64,000 bases of DNA from Enemella dayhoffiae (lineage in GTDB: Bacteria > Actinomycetota > Actinomycetes > Propionibacteriales > Propionibacteriaceae), in the NCBI RefSeq assembly GCF_002250625.1, contig NZ_NMVQ01000045.1, positions 94,396 through 158,395 of the forward strand, read 5' to 3'. Below are positions 27,963-37,049 of this stretch, one piece after another (positions within the stretch are counted from its first letter, which is position 1; each line of letters starts with the position of its first letter). The notes under the pieces were generated by a model. The model was given only the letters and a program-made list of their open reading frames with translations. It had not been told where the DNA came from and did not search any database. Both the position numbers and the translations under genes were made by a program.

Positions 27963-29971
27963 TCAGCGCTGCTGCAGCACCGCCACCGACCAGGGGGCGA
28001 CCGCGTAGTGGTCGTGCAACGCGTCGGCCGTGTCTGGGGACCAGAGGTTTCCGAACGATTCGGCCCAGGCCGCGGTGTCGACGATCCGCAGCCAGTCGAC
28101 GCCCGGATCGAGTCGGAAGTCGGCGTCGGTGGCGCCGGCGTTGACCAGCAGCAGGAAGTCGGTGTCCCCGCACCCCGAGCCGTCGATGTGTACCGCGACG
28201 GCCCGGTCACCGGCGTGGCAGTGCGAACCGTCGGGGCGGCTGAACAGATAGCTCACGTCGTCATCGTCGAGCACGTGATTGCCATATTCGCGCTGCCGCA
28301 GCGACGGGTGCGCGTGCCGCAGCGCCATCAGTGAGCGGGTGAAGGACAGCAGCGGGTTGCCCGGCCCCGGGGTCGCACCGATCACGTCGAAATAGGCGTA
28401 CCCAGGGTTGTCCGGGTCGACCGGCTCGGCGGTCGGGGTGGGGGAGACCGCCTGGGCCCAGTTGTTCCAGATGCCGACGGTGTCCAGTGACCACGGGTTG
28501 TTGTTGCCGTTCTGGGTGCGGCCGTATTCGTCGCCGGAGACGATCATCGGCACCCCGCGGGAGAACATCAGCACGGTCCAGAACGCCCGGAAGCGGGCCC
28601 GCCGCAGCGCATGGTCACCGCCGGAATCCCAGGCCAGGTTGTCATCGGAGCCGCCGTCGCTGGGTCCGAACGGGTACGCCTGGTCGTTGTGCTTGGTGGT
28701 GAAGGAGACCAGATCCATCAGCGTAAACCCGTCGTGGGCGGTGACGAAGTTGATCGACTTCTGCGGGCCACCCTGGTCGTTGAAGTTGGCGTAGTCACCG
28801 TTCACCCGCTCGATGAAGTCATCGGTGTTGCCGTCCCCCTTGAGGAATCGGCGTACCGCGTCGCGATATCGGCCGTTCCACTCGCCCCAGCCGGCCGGGA
28901 AGTTGCCGACCTCATAACCCCACAGGTCCCATGCCTCGGCGATCATCTCCAGCTCGTGCTGTTCGGCCAGGTCGATGATCTGCGCCAGCAGCGGATGGGG
29001 CGGGAAGAACCGCTTCTGCTCCTCCCAGTGCTCGCGCTCGAACGCGTTCGGCGTACGCCCCAGCACCGGCGCCAGGTCGAAACGGAACCCGTCGACGCCC
29101 ATCCGCTCGGCCCAGTGGGTCAGCGAATCCACCACCAGTCGCTGGCTGGCCGCGGTGGAGAAGTTGACCTGGTTGGAGCAGCCGGTGGCCCCGTCGATCA
29201 GCCGGTGGTCCTTGGTCTGCACGTAGTAGTCGTTGACCGCAAATCCACCCACGGTGGCAGCTCGGCCGGTACGTTCTGGATGCCGTCGAAGCCGGCCGCC
29301 CGGGCGAACAGCTCGCCGAGCCGGCGGGCGCTCGGGTGGGCGGTCAGGTTGCGGATGTGCGCCTCGTAGATGATCGCGTCCTCGGGCGCCAGTCGCGGAC
29401 GCTCGCCGGTGGGGGTGTCGTCGACGACCAGCACCGACTTGCCGGCCAGCCGGCCGGTGTCCAGCTCGCGCCGCGGCCGACCGTGGTGCGGGTCGCCGCC
29501 GGTTCCGAACCAGCCCCCGTCGCCGCCGGCCGCCCGTACGTCGGGCGCGGCATGGGAGTGGGTGATCTCGGCGGCGTAGGGATCGATGAGCAGCTTGTTC
29601 GGGTTGAACCGGTGGCCGTCGGCGTCCACGTCGACGACGAACCCGGCAGCGGATCCGCCGCGGGTCCAGTCAGGGTGGGCCGGCCAGTTCGGACCCCAGC
29701 AGCGGAACCCGTACAGGGTGCCGTGCCCGACCCCGGACAGCTCCGCCCGCCAGGCGCCGTCGGGGCCCCGGACCAGATCGAAGTCCGCTATCGGGTCGCT
29801 GCCGGTCGCGTCCCGGTGGATCTCCAGCAGCACCCGGGTGGCCTCGGGGGCGTGCACGGCGAAGGTGGTACGCCCAGTCCGTGCGTCGGGCGTCGGGCCG
29901 AGCGGCCGGTCGGCCCGCGCCCACTGGTCGGGGGCGAACGCGGTCGGGATGGCGGTGGGAGCGTCGGTCAC
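27963..29971 (-). pseudogene. glgX: glgX/isoamylase-type debranching enzyme, internally deleted
   Basis: GTG 29971 begins a GH13 debranching-type protein: the first ~230 residues carry the CBM48-like N-domain and FGIQNVPAEL region. At about 29255 the frame changes, and the rest (~415 residues to stop 27963) continues from GFAVNDYYVQTKDHRLIDGATG through GVDGFRFDLAPVLG (nucleophile Asp), EMIAEAWDLWGYEVG (acid/base Glu) and NFVTAHDGFTL. The part normally between, including the DVVYNHT conserved region, is missing (~130 residues by comparison with intact relatives, from memory). An internal deletion plus frameshift makes it non-functional. Confidence 0.75.
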
Positions 29972-30006
29972 GGTCGCATCCTCGCAGGCGGGCCGGGTCA
30001 GGGGAG

Positions 30007-31446
30007 TCAGCGGAAGACGGCCAGCTGCTCGGGCAGGGCGACCGCGTAGTGGCCGGGGACCTCCGGGTCGCGTTCGGCGGGCGACTCGGTGGCCGCGACG
30101 GCGAGCAGTCCGGCGATGGTGAACTGGGCCGGCTCGGCGGCAGTGGTGCCGCTCGGGTTGCAGGCCACGTGGGTGATCCCGCGGAAGTCGACCAGCGGGC
30201 GGGTCGGGTCGGCGCGCTGGTGCCCCCGGAACGTGCGCGGGGCCTCGCAGGCCAGCCAGTGGTCGTCGCCGAGGGTGGTCGGCTCCCCGGTCTCCGGGTC
30301 GAGGGTGATCAGCCGGTTGTTGCTGCCGATCACCGGGGTGTTCGCCGGCGAGCGGACCGCCAGCCCGCCGCTGGCCGGGGCTACCGGGTTGGCCACGTCA
30401 CGGTGCCACAGCTCCTCACCGCCGGCGTCCAGCCCGACATAGCGGACCAGGCCGCCGCCGGGGCGTACGCCGGTGCCGCGGTTGGTGCGGGTGAACCCGA
30501 GCCGGTCACCGGTGCAGCTCAACGTCGCGGTGTTTCCCGGGCAGACGAAGGAACGCCCGGTGCGCGACCAGAGCAGTTCACCGTCGCTCAGGTTCACCGA
30601 CGCCTGCACCACCTCCGTGGCCGGGAAACTGGCAGCGGTACCGAGCGGGGCGATCCGCGCGGTGACCCGCAGTTGGGCGCCGGTGGTGTCGAACTGCAGG
30701 TCGAGCCAGCTGGTGGCGGGGTCGAGGTCGCGGCCGAGCCAGGCGCTGACCGGCTTCTCCCAGTGACCCAGTTCACCGTCGACGCCGACAAACGTGGCGT
30801 TGCCGCGGCGGATCAGATAGCCGCCGTTGCCCAGGTTGCGTACCTGTTCGACCGGGCCCTGGCGCAGCCGCAACGGGGCCAGGGTGCCCTGCTCCGGGTC
30901 GACCCGCAGCAGGGTTCGTTGGGTGCCCTCGACCCGTTCCACGCAGAACCCGCCGATCACCCGGCAGGGGCCGAGGATCCCGGCGGTGCCGACCGGTTGC
31001 TGCTGCACGACCCGGCCAGTGGCCACCTCGGCCAGCACCAGCGTCTGCAACCCGCGCTGGGGCGGGGTCAGGTAGGCCACCACCGGGTGCCCGGCGAACG
31101 TACCGGAGGTGATCCACGGCTCGCTGCCGTCGCCGACCGACCCCAGGCTGGTCGGCGTACGCCATCGCTCGCGCCCGTCGGCGAGATCGAGAGCGACCAG
31201 ATCGAGCTGGTCGTCCCGAGCCGATTCATGGACCAGCACCACCCCGCCCGTCACCACGGGTCGAGAGACCGCGCGGAACGGGATCGTCCAGGCCGGGGTG
31301 ACGTGGTGCAGCATCGCCTCGATCGGGGTGGTGGCGCGCAGCGACAGGTCGACCACCAGCCGCGGCTGCGGGCGGACACAGGAGGTGAGCAGCAGCGCGA
31401 GCACGGCGAGCGCGACGATCAACCCGCCCCGCGTACGCCTGCCCAC
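30007..31446 (-). CDS. PQQ-like beta-propeller lipoprotein
   Basis: 479 aa. Signal peptide with lipobox LLTSC (Cys 22) anchors it outside the cell. The mature part shows repeated PQQ-like strands such as LVALDLADGRERWRT, RLITLDPETGEPTTLG and YVGLDAGGEELWHRD, expected of an eight-bladed propeller. Two internal Cys pairs may be disulphides. No enzyme motif seen; probably a scaffold or binding protein. Confidence 0.75.
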   Translation of the reverse strand: MGRRTRGGLIVALAVLALLLTSCVRPQPRLVVDLSLRATTPIEAMLHHVTPAWTIPFRAVSRPVVTGGVVLVHESARDDQLDLVALDLADGRERWRTPTSLGSVGDGSEPWITSGTFAGHPVVAYLTPPQRGLQTLVLAEVATGRVVQQQPVGTAGILGPCRVIGGFCVERVEGTQRTLLRVDPEQGTLAPLRLRQGPVEQVRNLGNGGYLIRRGNATFVGVDGELGHWEKPVSAWLGRDLDPATSWLDLQFDTTGAQLRVTARIAPLGTAASFPATEVVQASVNLSDGELLWSRTGRSFVCPGNTATLSCTGDRLGFTRTNRGTGVRPGGGLVRYVGLDAGGEELWHRDVANPVAPASGGLAVRSPANTPVIGSNNRLITLDPETGEPTTLGDDHWLACEAPRTFRGHQRADPTRPLVDFRGITHVACNPSGTTAAEPAQFTIAGLLAVAATESPAERDPEVPGHYAVALPEQLAVFR

Positions 31447-31534
31447 CGGGGCAGACTAAGGGTTGCCCGGTCCGTCTCCCTGAGTGCCGGTCAAAGGACG
31501 GCCGGCTGCGCCTGCGGCGGCCTACGCTGGGGGC

Positions 31535-32728
31535 GTGAGTCAGCCATACGCCGCCGGTCCCAGTGCCCCTTCTTCTGTCGTGATGCCCCCGAGCCCGCTC
31601 GATCTCGGTCGGACGATCACCACCGCGTTCAAGGTGGTGCGTTCCCGGATCGGTCAGCTGGTCCTGCTCACGCTGCTGCCGATGGCGGTGGCGATGGTGC
31701 TGGTGGCGGCCTCGATCATCCCGTTCGTCATCGGGGTGGTGACCGCGATCCAGCGGGAGCGGTTCAGCCCGATGATCCTCGTCGGGGTGCTGGTGATGTT
31801 CGTCGCGATCGTGATGTCCGCGCTGATGCAGCTGAAGGCGCAGGGGATGATGGTGCTCGCCGCCCACGACGCGATCGAGGAGCGTCCCTCCACGATCAAC
31901 GACCTGTGGGGGCGGACCCAGGGACTGGTGGGTCGGGTGCTGCTGCTGTACCTGCTGGTGATTGGCGCGGTGATGGTGCTCTATGGGGCGGTCGTCACCT
32001 TCTTCGTGCTGATGGCTGTCAGCGCGGTGCGCAGCACCAACGGCCGCAGCAACCCCGAGTCGATGATCGCCACCATGATCGGCGCCTATCTGCTGCTGGT
32101 CGTGGTGATGATGATCGTCGGACTGGTCGCGGTCTATCTGCAGGTCCGCTTCCTCTACTTCATGCCGGTGCTGGCGGTCGAGGGGAGCGGGGCGATCGAC
32201 TCGCTGAAGCGGTCCTGGTCGCTCACCCGCAACAACGTGCTGCGCACCCTCGGCTTCTATCTGGTCGGCTCGTTCCTGGTGTCGGCGGCCAGCGGGGTGG
32301 TGTCGGCGCTCGGTCAGATCGTCGCGATCCCCGCCGCCGGCTCGAGTGGCAGCCGCAGCAACAGCGATCCGGCTGCCGCGCTCGGCCAGCTCGCGGTCAT
32401 GGCTCCCGCGCTGATCATCATCATGCTGCTGCAGCTGGCCGTTTCGCTGCTGGCGGTGCCCTTCATGGCGTCCTACATGACCGTGATGTACGTCGACCAG
32501 GTCCGCCGCAACCAGCTGCCGAATGGCGGTCGCGGCGGGTCCTACGGCACGGCGTACGCCGGCTATCCCGCCCAGCAGGGCTATCCGCAGCAGCAGGGCT
32601 ATCCGCAGCAGCAGAGCTTCCCGCAGCAGAGCTATCCCCAGCAGGGCTATCCCCAGCAGCAGAACTCGGGCTGGCAGCAACAGCCCGGGCAGCAGGGGTG
32701 GCAGCAACCGCCCAACCAGGGCTGGTGA
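31535..32728 (+). CDS. Polytopic membrane protein with QQGYP tail
   Basis: 397 aa from GTG 31535, with TACGCT 6 nt upstream. Six membrane helices over residues ~30-310; SLKRSWSLTRNNVLRTLGF is a 'glycerophosphoryl diester phosphodiesterase membrane domain'-like motif seen in DUF7544/7847-type proteins. The last ~55 residues are repeats of YPQQQG/QQGYPQQ, disordered and possibly a cytosolic or surface interaction tail. No catalytic site visible. Confidence 0.75.
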   Translation: MSQPYAAGPSAPSSVVMPPSPLDLGRTITTAFKVVRSRIGQLVLLTLLPMAVAMVLVAASIIPFVIGVVTAIQRERFSPMILVGVLVMFVAIVMSALMQLKAQGMMVLAAHDAIEERPSTINDLWGRTQGLVGRVLLLYLLVIGAVMVLYGAVVTFFVLMAVSAVRSTNGRSNPESMIATMIGAYLLLVVVMMIVGLVAVYLQVRFLYFMPVLAVEGSGAIDSLKRSWSLTRNNVLRTLGFYLVGSFLVSAASGVVSALGQIVAIPAAGSSGSRSNSDPAAALGQLAVMAPALIIIMLLQLAVSLLAVPFMASYMTVMYVDQVRRNQLPNGGRGGSYGTAYAGYPAQQGYPQQQGYPQQQSFPQQSYPQQGYPQQQNSGWQQQPGQQGWQQPPNQGW

Positions 32729-32740
32729 CTGGTCACGGAT

Positions 32741-32796
32741 TGCCACTCAACGCGCCCACCGGGCCGAAAACGGGGCGATACGGGCGTTGAGTGGCA
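32741..32796. repeat. 13-bp inverted repeat after the QQGYP gene
   Basis: TGCCACTCAACGC (32741-32753) is the exact reverse complement of GCGTTGAGTGGCA (32784-32796), with a 30-nt spacer that itself holds GGGCC. It may be a terminator for the upstream gene, or the ends of a decayed small element, since it abuts the NYN remnant. Confidence 0.6.
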
Positions 32797-32835
32797 CTCC
32801 ATGACCACCGGTGCGGAACCTCAGCTGCCCGTGAA

Positions 32836-32959
32836 TGCATCGCGATGACCCGCGCCGCGAGTGCCCGGATGTCCAGCCAGCGCCGGCAGTGCCTCGACCG
32901 CAGACGCTCCGTGCTCCGTGGTAGAGGTTGTACCCATCGACGTAGACACCCACTTTCAT
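32836..32959 (-). pseudogene. NYN-domain RNase fragment
   Basis: From ATG 32959 the minus strand encodes MKVGVYVDGYNLYHGARS, the first strand and conserved Asp of NYN/PIN-like RNases. A frameshift near 32882 leads to RRWLDIRALAARVIA, also as expected, then homology stops at about 32836. The remaining two thirds of the gene are gone. It fills part of the 340-bp gap before msrA. Confidence 0.6.
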
Positions 32960-33069
32960 GCAGGCACCGATGGTTCGGATCGCACGCTGTCGGGGGTCAC
33001 AAGTAGGCAGCGGCAATGAGCTGGAGTGGCTCCCCCAAGAGCAACAGGACTCAGCGCCCGGCCGACCGA

Positions 33070-33711
33070 TCAGATCGGCCCGCACTTCACGCCGGTGGAG
33101 TGCACGGGGCAGTAGCCGTTGGGGTTCGCATCCAGGTATTGCTGGTGGTAGTCCTCGGCCCAGAAGAACTCCGGCGCGTCCACCAGTTCGGTGGTGATCT
33201 CGCCGAACCCCTTCTCGGCGAGGGCGTCCGCGAAGCGTTCCTTCATCACCTTGGCCGTCTCGGCCTGTGCGGGCGAGGTGGTGAAGATCGCCGAGCGATA
33301 CTGGGTGCCGACGTCGTTGCCCTGGCGCATCCCCTGGGTGGGGTCGTGGTTTTCGAAGAACACCTTGAGCAGGTCGGCGTACGACACGACCGAGGGATCG
33401 AACACCACCCGCACCGTCTCGGCGTGCCCGGTCCGGCCGGCGAAGCACACCTCCTCATAGGTCGGGTTCGGGGTGAACCCGCCCTGATATCCGGCCGCGG
33501 TCACCCGCACCCCGTCGAGTTGCCAGAACAACTTCTCCGCACCCCAGAAGCAGCCGAGGGCGAGGTACGCCTCCTCGCAGCCGGCCGGGGTGGAGTGCAC
33601 CTCGGTGCCGAGCACCCGGTGCATCGTAGGGGTGGCCAGCACCGGTTCGGCGCGCCCCGGGAAGGCGCGCTCGGCGCTCACCATCGTCTGCTTACCAAGT
33701 CCGAACACCAT
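33070..33711 (-). CDS. msrA: Peptide methionine sulfoxide reductase A
   Basis: 213 aa. Catalytic motif GCFWG at residues 53-57 (Cys 54), and the family segments YQGGFTPNPTYEEVC, HAETVRVVFDP and FAEDYHQQYL-like (EDYHQQYLDANPNGYC). A C-terminal cysteine pair supplies the resolving thiols. It repairs methionine-S-sulfoxide using thioredoxin. A ~45-residue N-terminal extension is longer than in E. coli and contains no targeting signal. Confidence 0.93.
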   Translation of the reverse strand: MVFGLGKQTMVSAERAFPGRAEPVLATPTMHRVLGTEVHSTPAGCEEAYLALGCFWGAEKLFWQLDGVRVTAAGYQGGFTPNPTYEEVCFAGRTGHAETVRVVFDPSVVSYADLLKVFFENHDPTQGMRQGNDVGTQYRSAIFTTSPAQAETAKVMKERFADALAEKGFGEITTELVDAPEFFWAEDYHQQYLDANPNGYCPVHSTGVKCGPI

Positions 33712-33760
33712 GTCCTCCAGTATGCGCGGCCGACCCAGCCGCGGCGCAGCGGTCCAGGGA

Positions 33761-34441
33761 TCAGCGGTTCAGATCCCAGTCGATCGGCTCGGCGCCCTGC
33801 CGCTCCAGCAACGCGTTCACCTTGGAGAACGGTCGGGAGCCGAAGAAGCCGTTGTGCGCCGACAGCGGGGAGGGGTGCGGTGACGTCACGTGCGGCATGC
33901 CGCCCAGCATCGGGATCAGCGACTGGGCATCGCGGCCCCACAGGATCGCCACCAGCGGGCCGCGTCGTTCCACCAGCGCCTCGATCGCGCGTTCGGTCAC
34001 CTTCTCCCACCCCTTGCCGCGGTGCGCGGCCGATTTGCCCGGCTGCACGGTGAGGCAGCGGTTCAGCAGCAGCACCCCCTGCTCGAACCACGGCGTGAGG
34101 TCGCCGTCGGGGGCCGGCGGGATGCCGAGGTCGTCGCGCAGTTCGCGATAGATGTTCACCAGCGACTTCGGCAGCGGGCGCACCCCGGGTGCCACCGAGA
34201 AGGACAGCCCGACCGGATGCCCGGGGGTGGGATAGGGGTCCTGTCCGACGATCAGCACCCGCACGTCGGCCAGCGGGCGGGTGAACGCGCGCAGCACGTG
34301 CTCCCCGGCCGGCAGATAGCCGCGCCCGGCCGCGAGCTCGGCGCGCAGGAACTCACCCATCCGCGCGATGTCGTCGGCGACCGGAGCCAGCGCCTCGGCC
34401 CAGTCGGGGGCGACCAGTTCGGGCAGGGGCCTGGCGGTCAT
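33761..34441 (-). CDS. ung: Uracil-DNA glycosylase
   Basis: 226 aa, standard family-1 length. Water-activating motif [17 protein letters not shown] with Asp 68, [23 protein letters not shown] segment, and the DNA-intercalation loop [13 protein letters not shown]. It excises uracil from DNA to start base-excision repair. Its ATG overlaps the MFS stop (ATGA), so the two are cotranscribed. Confidence 0.95.
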   Translation of the reverse strand: MTARPLPELVAPDWAEALAPVADDIARMGEFLRAELAAGRGYLPAGEHVLRAFTRPLADVRVLIVGQDPYPTPGHPVGLSFSVAPGVRPLPKSLVNIYRELRDDLGIPPAPDGDLTPWFEQGVLLLNRCLTVQPGKSAAHRGKGWEKVTERAIEALVERRGPLVAILWGRDAQSLIPMLGGMPHVTSPHPSPLSAHNGFFGSRPFSKVNALLERQGAEPIDWDLNR

Positions 34442-35730
34442 CGGTTCTCCTTCTCGGTCGGTCCCGGCTTCTCCTGAGGCGTCGGTGGTGAGCTCGGTTC
34501 GCTGGCTGGTACGCCCGGCGGCATGCGTACGCTCCAGCCGGCGCCGATCAGCAGCAGCAGCGCACCGGCGGCGTACGCCATCGGCATGCCGACGTGGTCG
34601 GCGATCAACCCGGCCACCACCGGACCGAGGATCGCGCCCACATCGGACATCATCGAGAAGATCGCCACCGGCGTACCCCCGCGCGCTCCCGCGGCGTCAC
34701 CGACCGCGGCGGCCGGCGCGGTGCCGAGGGCGGCCGCGGCCAGCCCATAGACCGCCAGCACCGCGATCAGCACCCAGATGTTCGGCGCGAACGGCACCGC
34801 CACCATCCCCGCGGCGCCGACCAGCCCGGCGGCGATCATCGCCGGGCGACGGCCCACGGTGTCCACGAAGCGGCCGATCGGCGTCAGCGCCAGGGTCTGC
34901 GAGACCGCGGCGATGGCGAACGCGATCCCGGTCCAGGAGGTGTCGCGGTGCAGCACCTCGACCACCAGTACCGGGGTCAGCGCGGTCCGGGTGCCCATGG
35001 AATTCCAACCCTGGCTGAGATTCGCCAGGCAGGCCGCCTGGAAGCGGGGATCCCGAGCCACCTCCGCCAGTGGCCGGACCGGCGTCGGGTCGGCGGCCGT
35101 CTCGCCCGGCGTACCGGTGGAACGCAGCATCAGCAGCCCGACCGTGCCGGCCACCGCCAGGGTCGCCGCATAGTAGTAGAACGGGGCGGCCAGGGAGATG
35201 TGGGAGATGATCCCGCCGATCGCCGGCCCCGTCATCCCGCCGAGCAGAAACCCGCCCTGGAAGAACCCGGCCGCCCGGCCGCGCAGCTGCGGTTCCACCG
35301 AGTTGAGCAGCAGCGTCATCGCCGACACCGTGAACATCGCCGAGCCGATCCCGCCGAGCCCGCGCATCACCAGCAGCCACGGATAGCTGGTCGCCAACCC
35401 GCACAACGCGCTGGACAGGGCGACGATCCAGATCCCGACCGCCAGCGTGGTACGTCCGCCGAGCAGGTTGGCGATCCGGCCGCAGAACGGGCTGGTCACC
35501 AGCCGGACCAGCGCGAACACCGAGACGACCATTCCGGCCATCAGGTTGTCCACGCCGAACGACTTCGCGAACACCGGCAGCACCGGGATCAGCACCCCGA
35601 AGCCGACGGCCACGCAGAACGCGATCACGCCGAGCACCAGCACGTCGCGGGGGAGGGTGGTCCGCCGGCGTACCCAGTTGCGCAGTCCCGAATGCGTTCG
35701 GCGACCGAACGAGGCGGGGGACCAACTCAC
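34438..35730 (-). CDS. MFS transporter (DHA1-like)
   Basis: 430 aa from GTG 35730, 12 predicted membrane helices. The motif between helices 2 and 3, [17 protein letters not shown], is the MFS motif A, and [12 protein letters not shown] is its second-half counterpart. Substrate unknown; drug-efflux-like. Divergent from the AI-2E gene and upstream of ung. Confidence 0.85.
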   Translation of the reverse strand: MSWSPASFGRRTHSGLRNWVRRRTTLPRDVLVLGVIAFCVAVGFGVLIPVLPVFAKSFGVDNLMAGMVVSVFALVRLVTSPFCGRIANLLGGRTTLAVGIWIVALSSALCGLATSYPWLLVMRGLGGIGSAMFTVSAMTLLLNSVEPQLRGRAAGFFQGGFLLGGMTGPAIGGIISHISLAAPFYYYAATLAVAGTVGLLMLRSTGTPGETAADPTPVRPLAEVARDPRFQAACLANLSQGWNSMGTRTALTPVLVVEVLHRDTSWTGIAFAIAAVSQTLALTPIGRFVDTVGRRPAMIAAGLVGAAGMVAVPFAPNIWVLIAVLAVYGLAAAALGTAPAAAVGDAAGARGGTPVAIFSMMSDVGAILGPVVAGLIADHVGMPMAYAAGALLLLIGAGWSVRMPPGVPASEPSSPPTPQEKPGPTEKENR

Positions 35731-35799
35731 CCGCGCGACGATACTTCACCCGGGCGAGTGGGTATTAGGCTTCCACCGACCGACGACACCAGGAGGGGC

Positions 35800-37023
35800 A
35801 TGATCTTCGACAGCCGCGCGCAGGAGGAGAACCGCCTGCTGCGCACCCAGCTGGCCCGGCTGCAGGGGGCCGAGGAGGTCGCCAAGCGGGAGGCGCTGAG
35901 CGAGCGGGAGCGCCAGCGCGAGTTCGACCGGGTGGTGCCGCGCGGGCTCCAGGTGGCGGCCGGGTGGGCCTGGCGGCTGCTGCTGCTGGCGGCCCTGGCG
36001 TACGGCATCGGCTGGGTGATATCGACCCTGAGCAGCGTCACCATCCCGCTGGCGATCGGCATCATGCTCACCGCCGGCCTGGCCCCGATCGCGGCCATCC
36101 TCCGGAAGTGGGGGGTGCCGAGGACGGTGGCCGCTGTGGTCACCCTGATCGGCGGTCTGCTGGTGGTCGGCGGCGTGCTCGCCTACATCGGCGTGACCGT
36201 GGCCAGCCAGTCGGCCGAGCTCACCCAACGGGTCACCGAGGGCTGGCGGCAGCTGCTCGGCTGGCTCTCCCAGGGGCCGCTGCACCTGGGCAGCGACCAG
36301 CTGAACAACTACTACGAGCAGGCGCTCGGCTACGTGAAGCAGCAGCAGTCCAAGATCGCGACCTATGCCGCGACCGCGGGTGGGGCGATCGGCAACTTCC
36401 TGGCCGGGCTGGTGCTGGCGGTGCTGGCCATGTTCTACATGCTCTATGACGGGCACCGGATCTGGGCCTTCCTGCTCAAGCTCGTGCCGAAGGCCGCCCG
36501 CGACAAGGTGGACGGTGGCGGCCAGGTCGGCTGGACGTCGCTCGTCGCCTACGTCCGCGCCACGGTGATCGTGGCCGCGGTGGACGCCGTCGGCCCGCTG
36601 ATCGCGGCCCTGGTGATGGGCGTACCGATGGCGCCCGCGCTGGGGGCGCTGCTCTTCCTGTCGGCCTTCGTACCGATCGTCGGCATCCTGGTCGCCGGGT
36701 TCATCGTCACCCTGGTCACCCTGGTCACCGTCGGCTTCGTGCAGGCGATGATCATGCTGGGCGTGATCATCCTGGTCAACCAGATCGAGGGCAACGTGCT
36801 GCAGCCGGTACTGATGGGCAAGGCGGTCGCCCTGCACCCGATGGCGGTGATGTTTGGGATCACCCTCGGCATCGCCGTCGGCGGCATCATCGGCGCCCTG
36901 TTGGTGGTACCGATCATGGCCTTCGGCAAGACCTTCATCGAATACTGCGCCTCCGGGCGTACGCCGATCGGGGTGGACGACCCCAAGGCGGCGCACACGG
37001 AGCCGGACTCCGCACCCGCCTGA
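35800..37023 (+). CDS. AI-2E family transporter (UPF0118)
   Basis: 407 aa, AGGAGG 4 nt before ATG. A ~50-residue charged N-terminal coil precedes eight membrane helices. Signatures are MLTAGLAPIAAILRKWGVPR and the C-terminal VNQIEGNVLQPVLMGKAVALHP, both typical of the family. Members export AI-2, or act as Na+/H+ or Na+(Li+) antiporters; the specific role is unknown. Confidence 0.9.
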   Translation: MIFDSRAQEENRLLRTQLARLQGAEEVAKREALSERERQREFDRVVPRGLQVAAGWAWRLLLLAALAYGIGWVISTLSSVTIPLAIGIMLTAGLAPIAAILRKWGVPRTVAAVVTLIGGLLVVGGVLAYIGVTVASQSAELTQRVTEGWRQLLGWLSQGPLHLGSDQLNNYYEQALGYVKQQQSKIATYAATAGGAIGNFLAGLVLAVLAMFYMLYDGHRIWAFLLKLVPKAARDKVDGGGQVGWTSLVAYVRATVIVAAVDAVGPLIAALVMGVPMAPALGALLFLSAFVPIVGILVAGFIVTLVTLVTVGFVQAMIMLGVIILVNQIEGNVLQPVLMGKAVALHPMAVMFGITLGIAVGGIIGALLVVPIMAFGKTFIEYCASGRTPIGVDDPKAAHTEPDSAPA

Positions 37024-37049
37024 GCCTGCGGCGTACGCCCCGGACGCGA

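Noticed and set aside
29881..32790. 969-residue plus-strand open frame
   Set aside because: Antisense to the PQQ lipoprotein and in a different frame from the membrane protein gene; no motif found.
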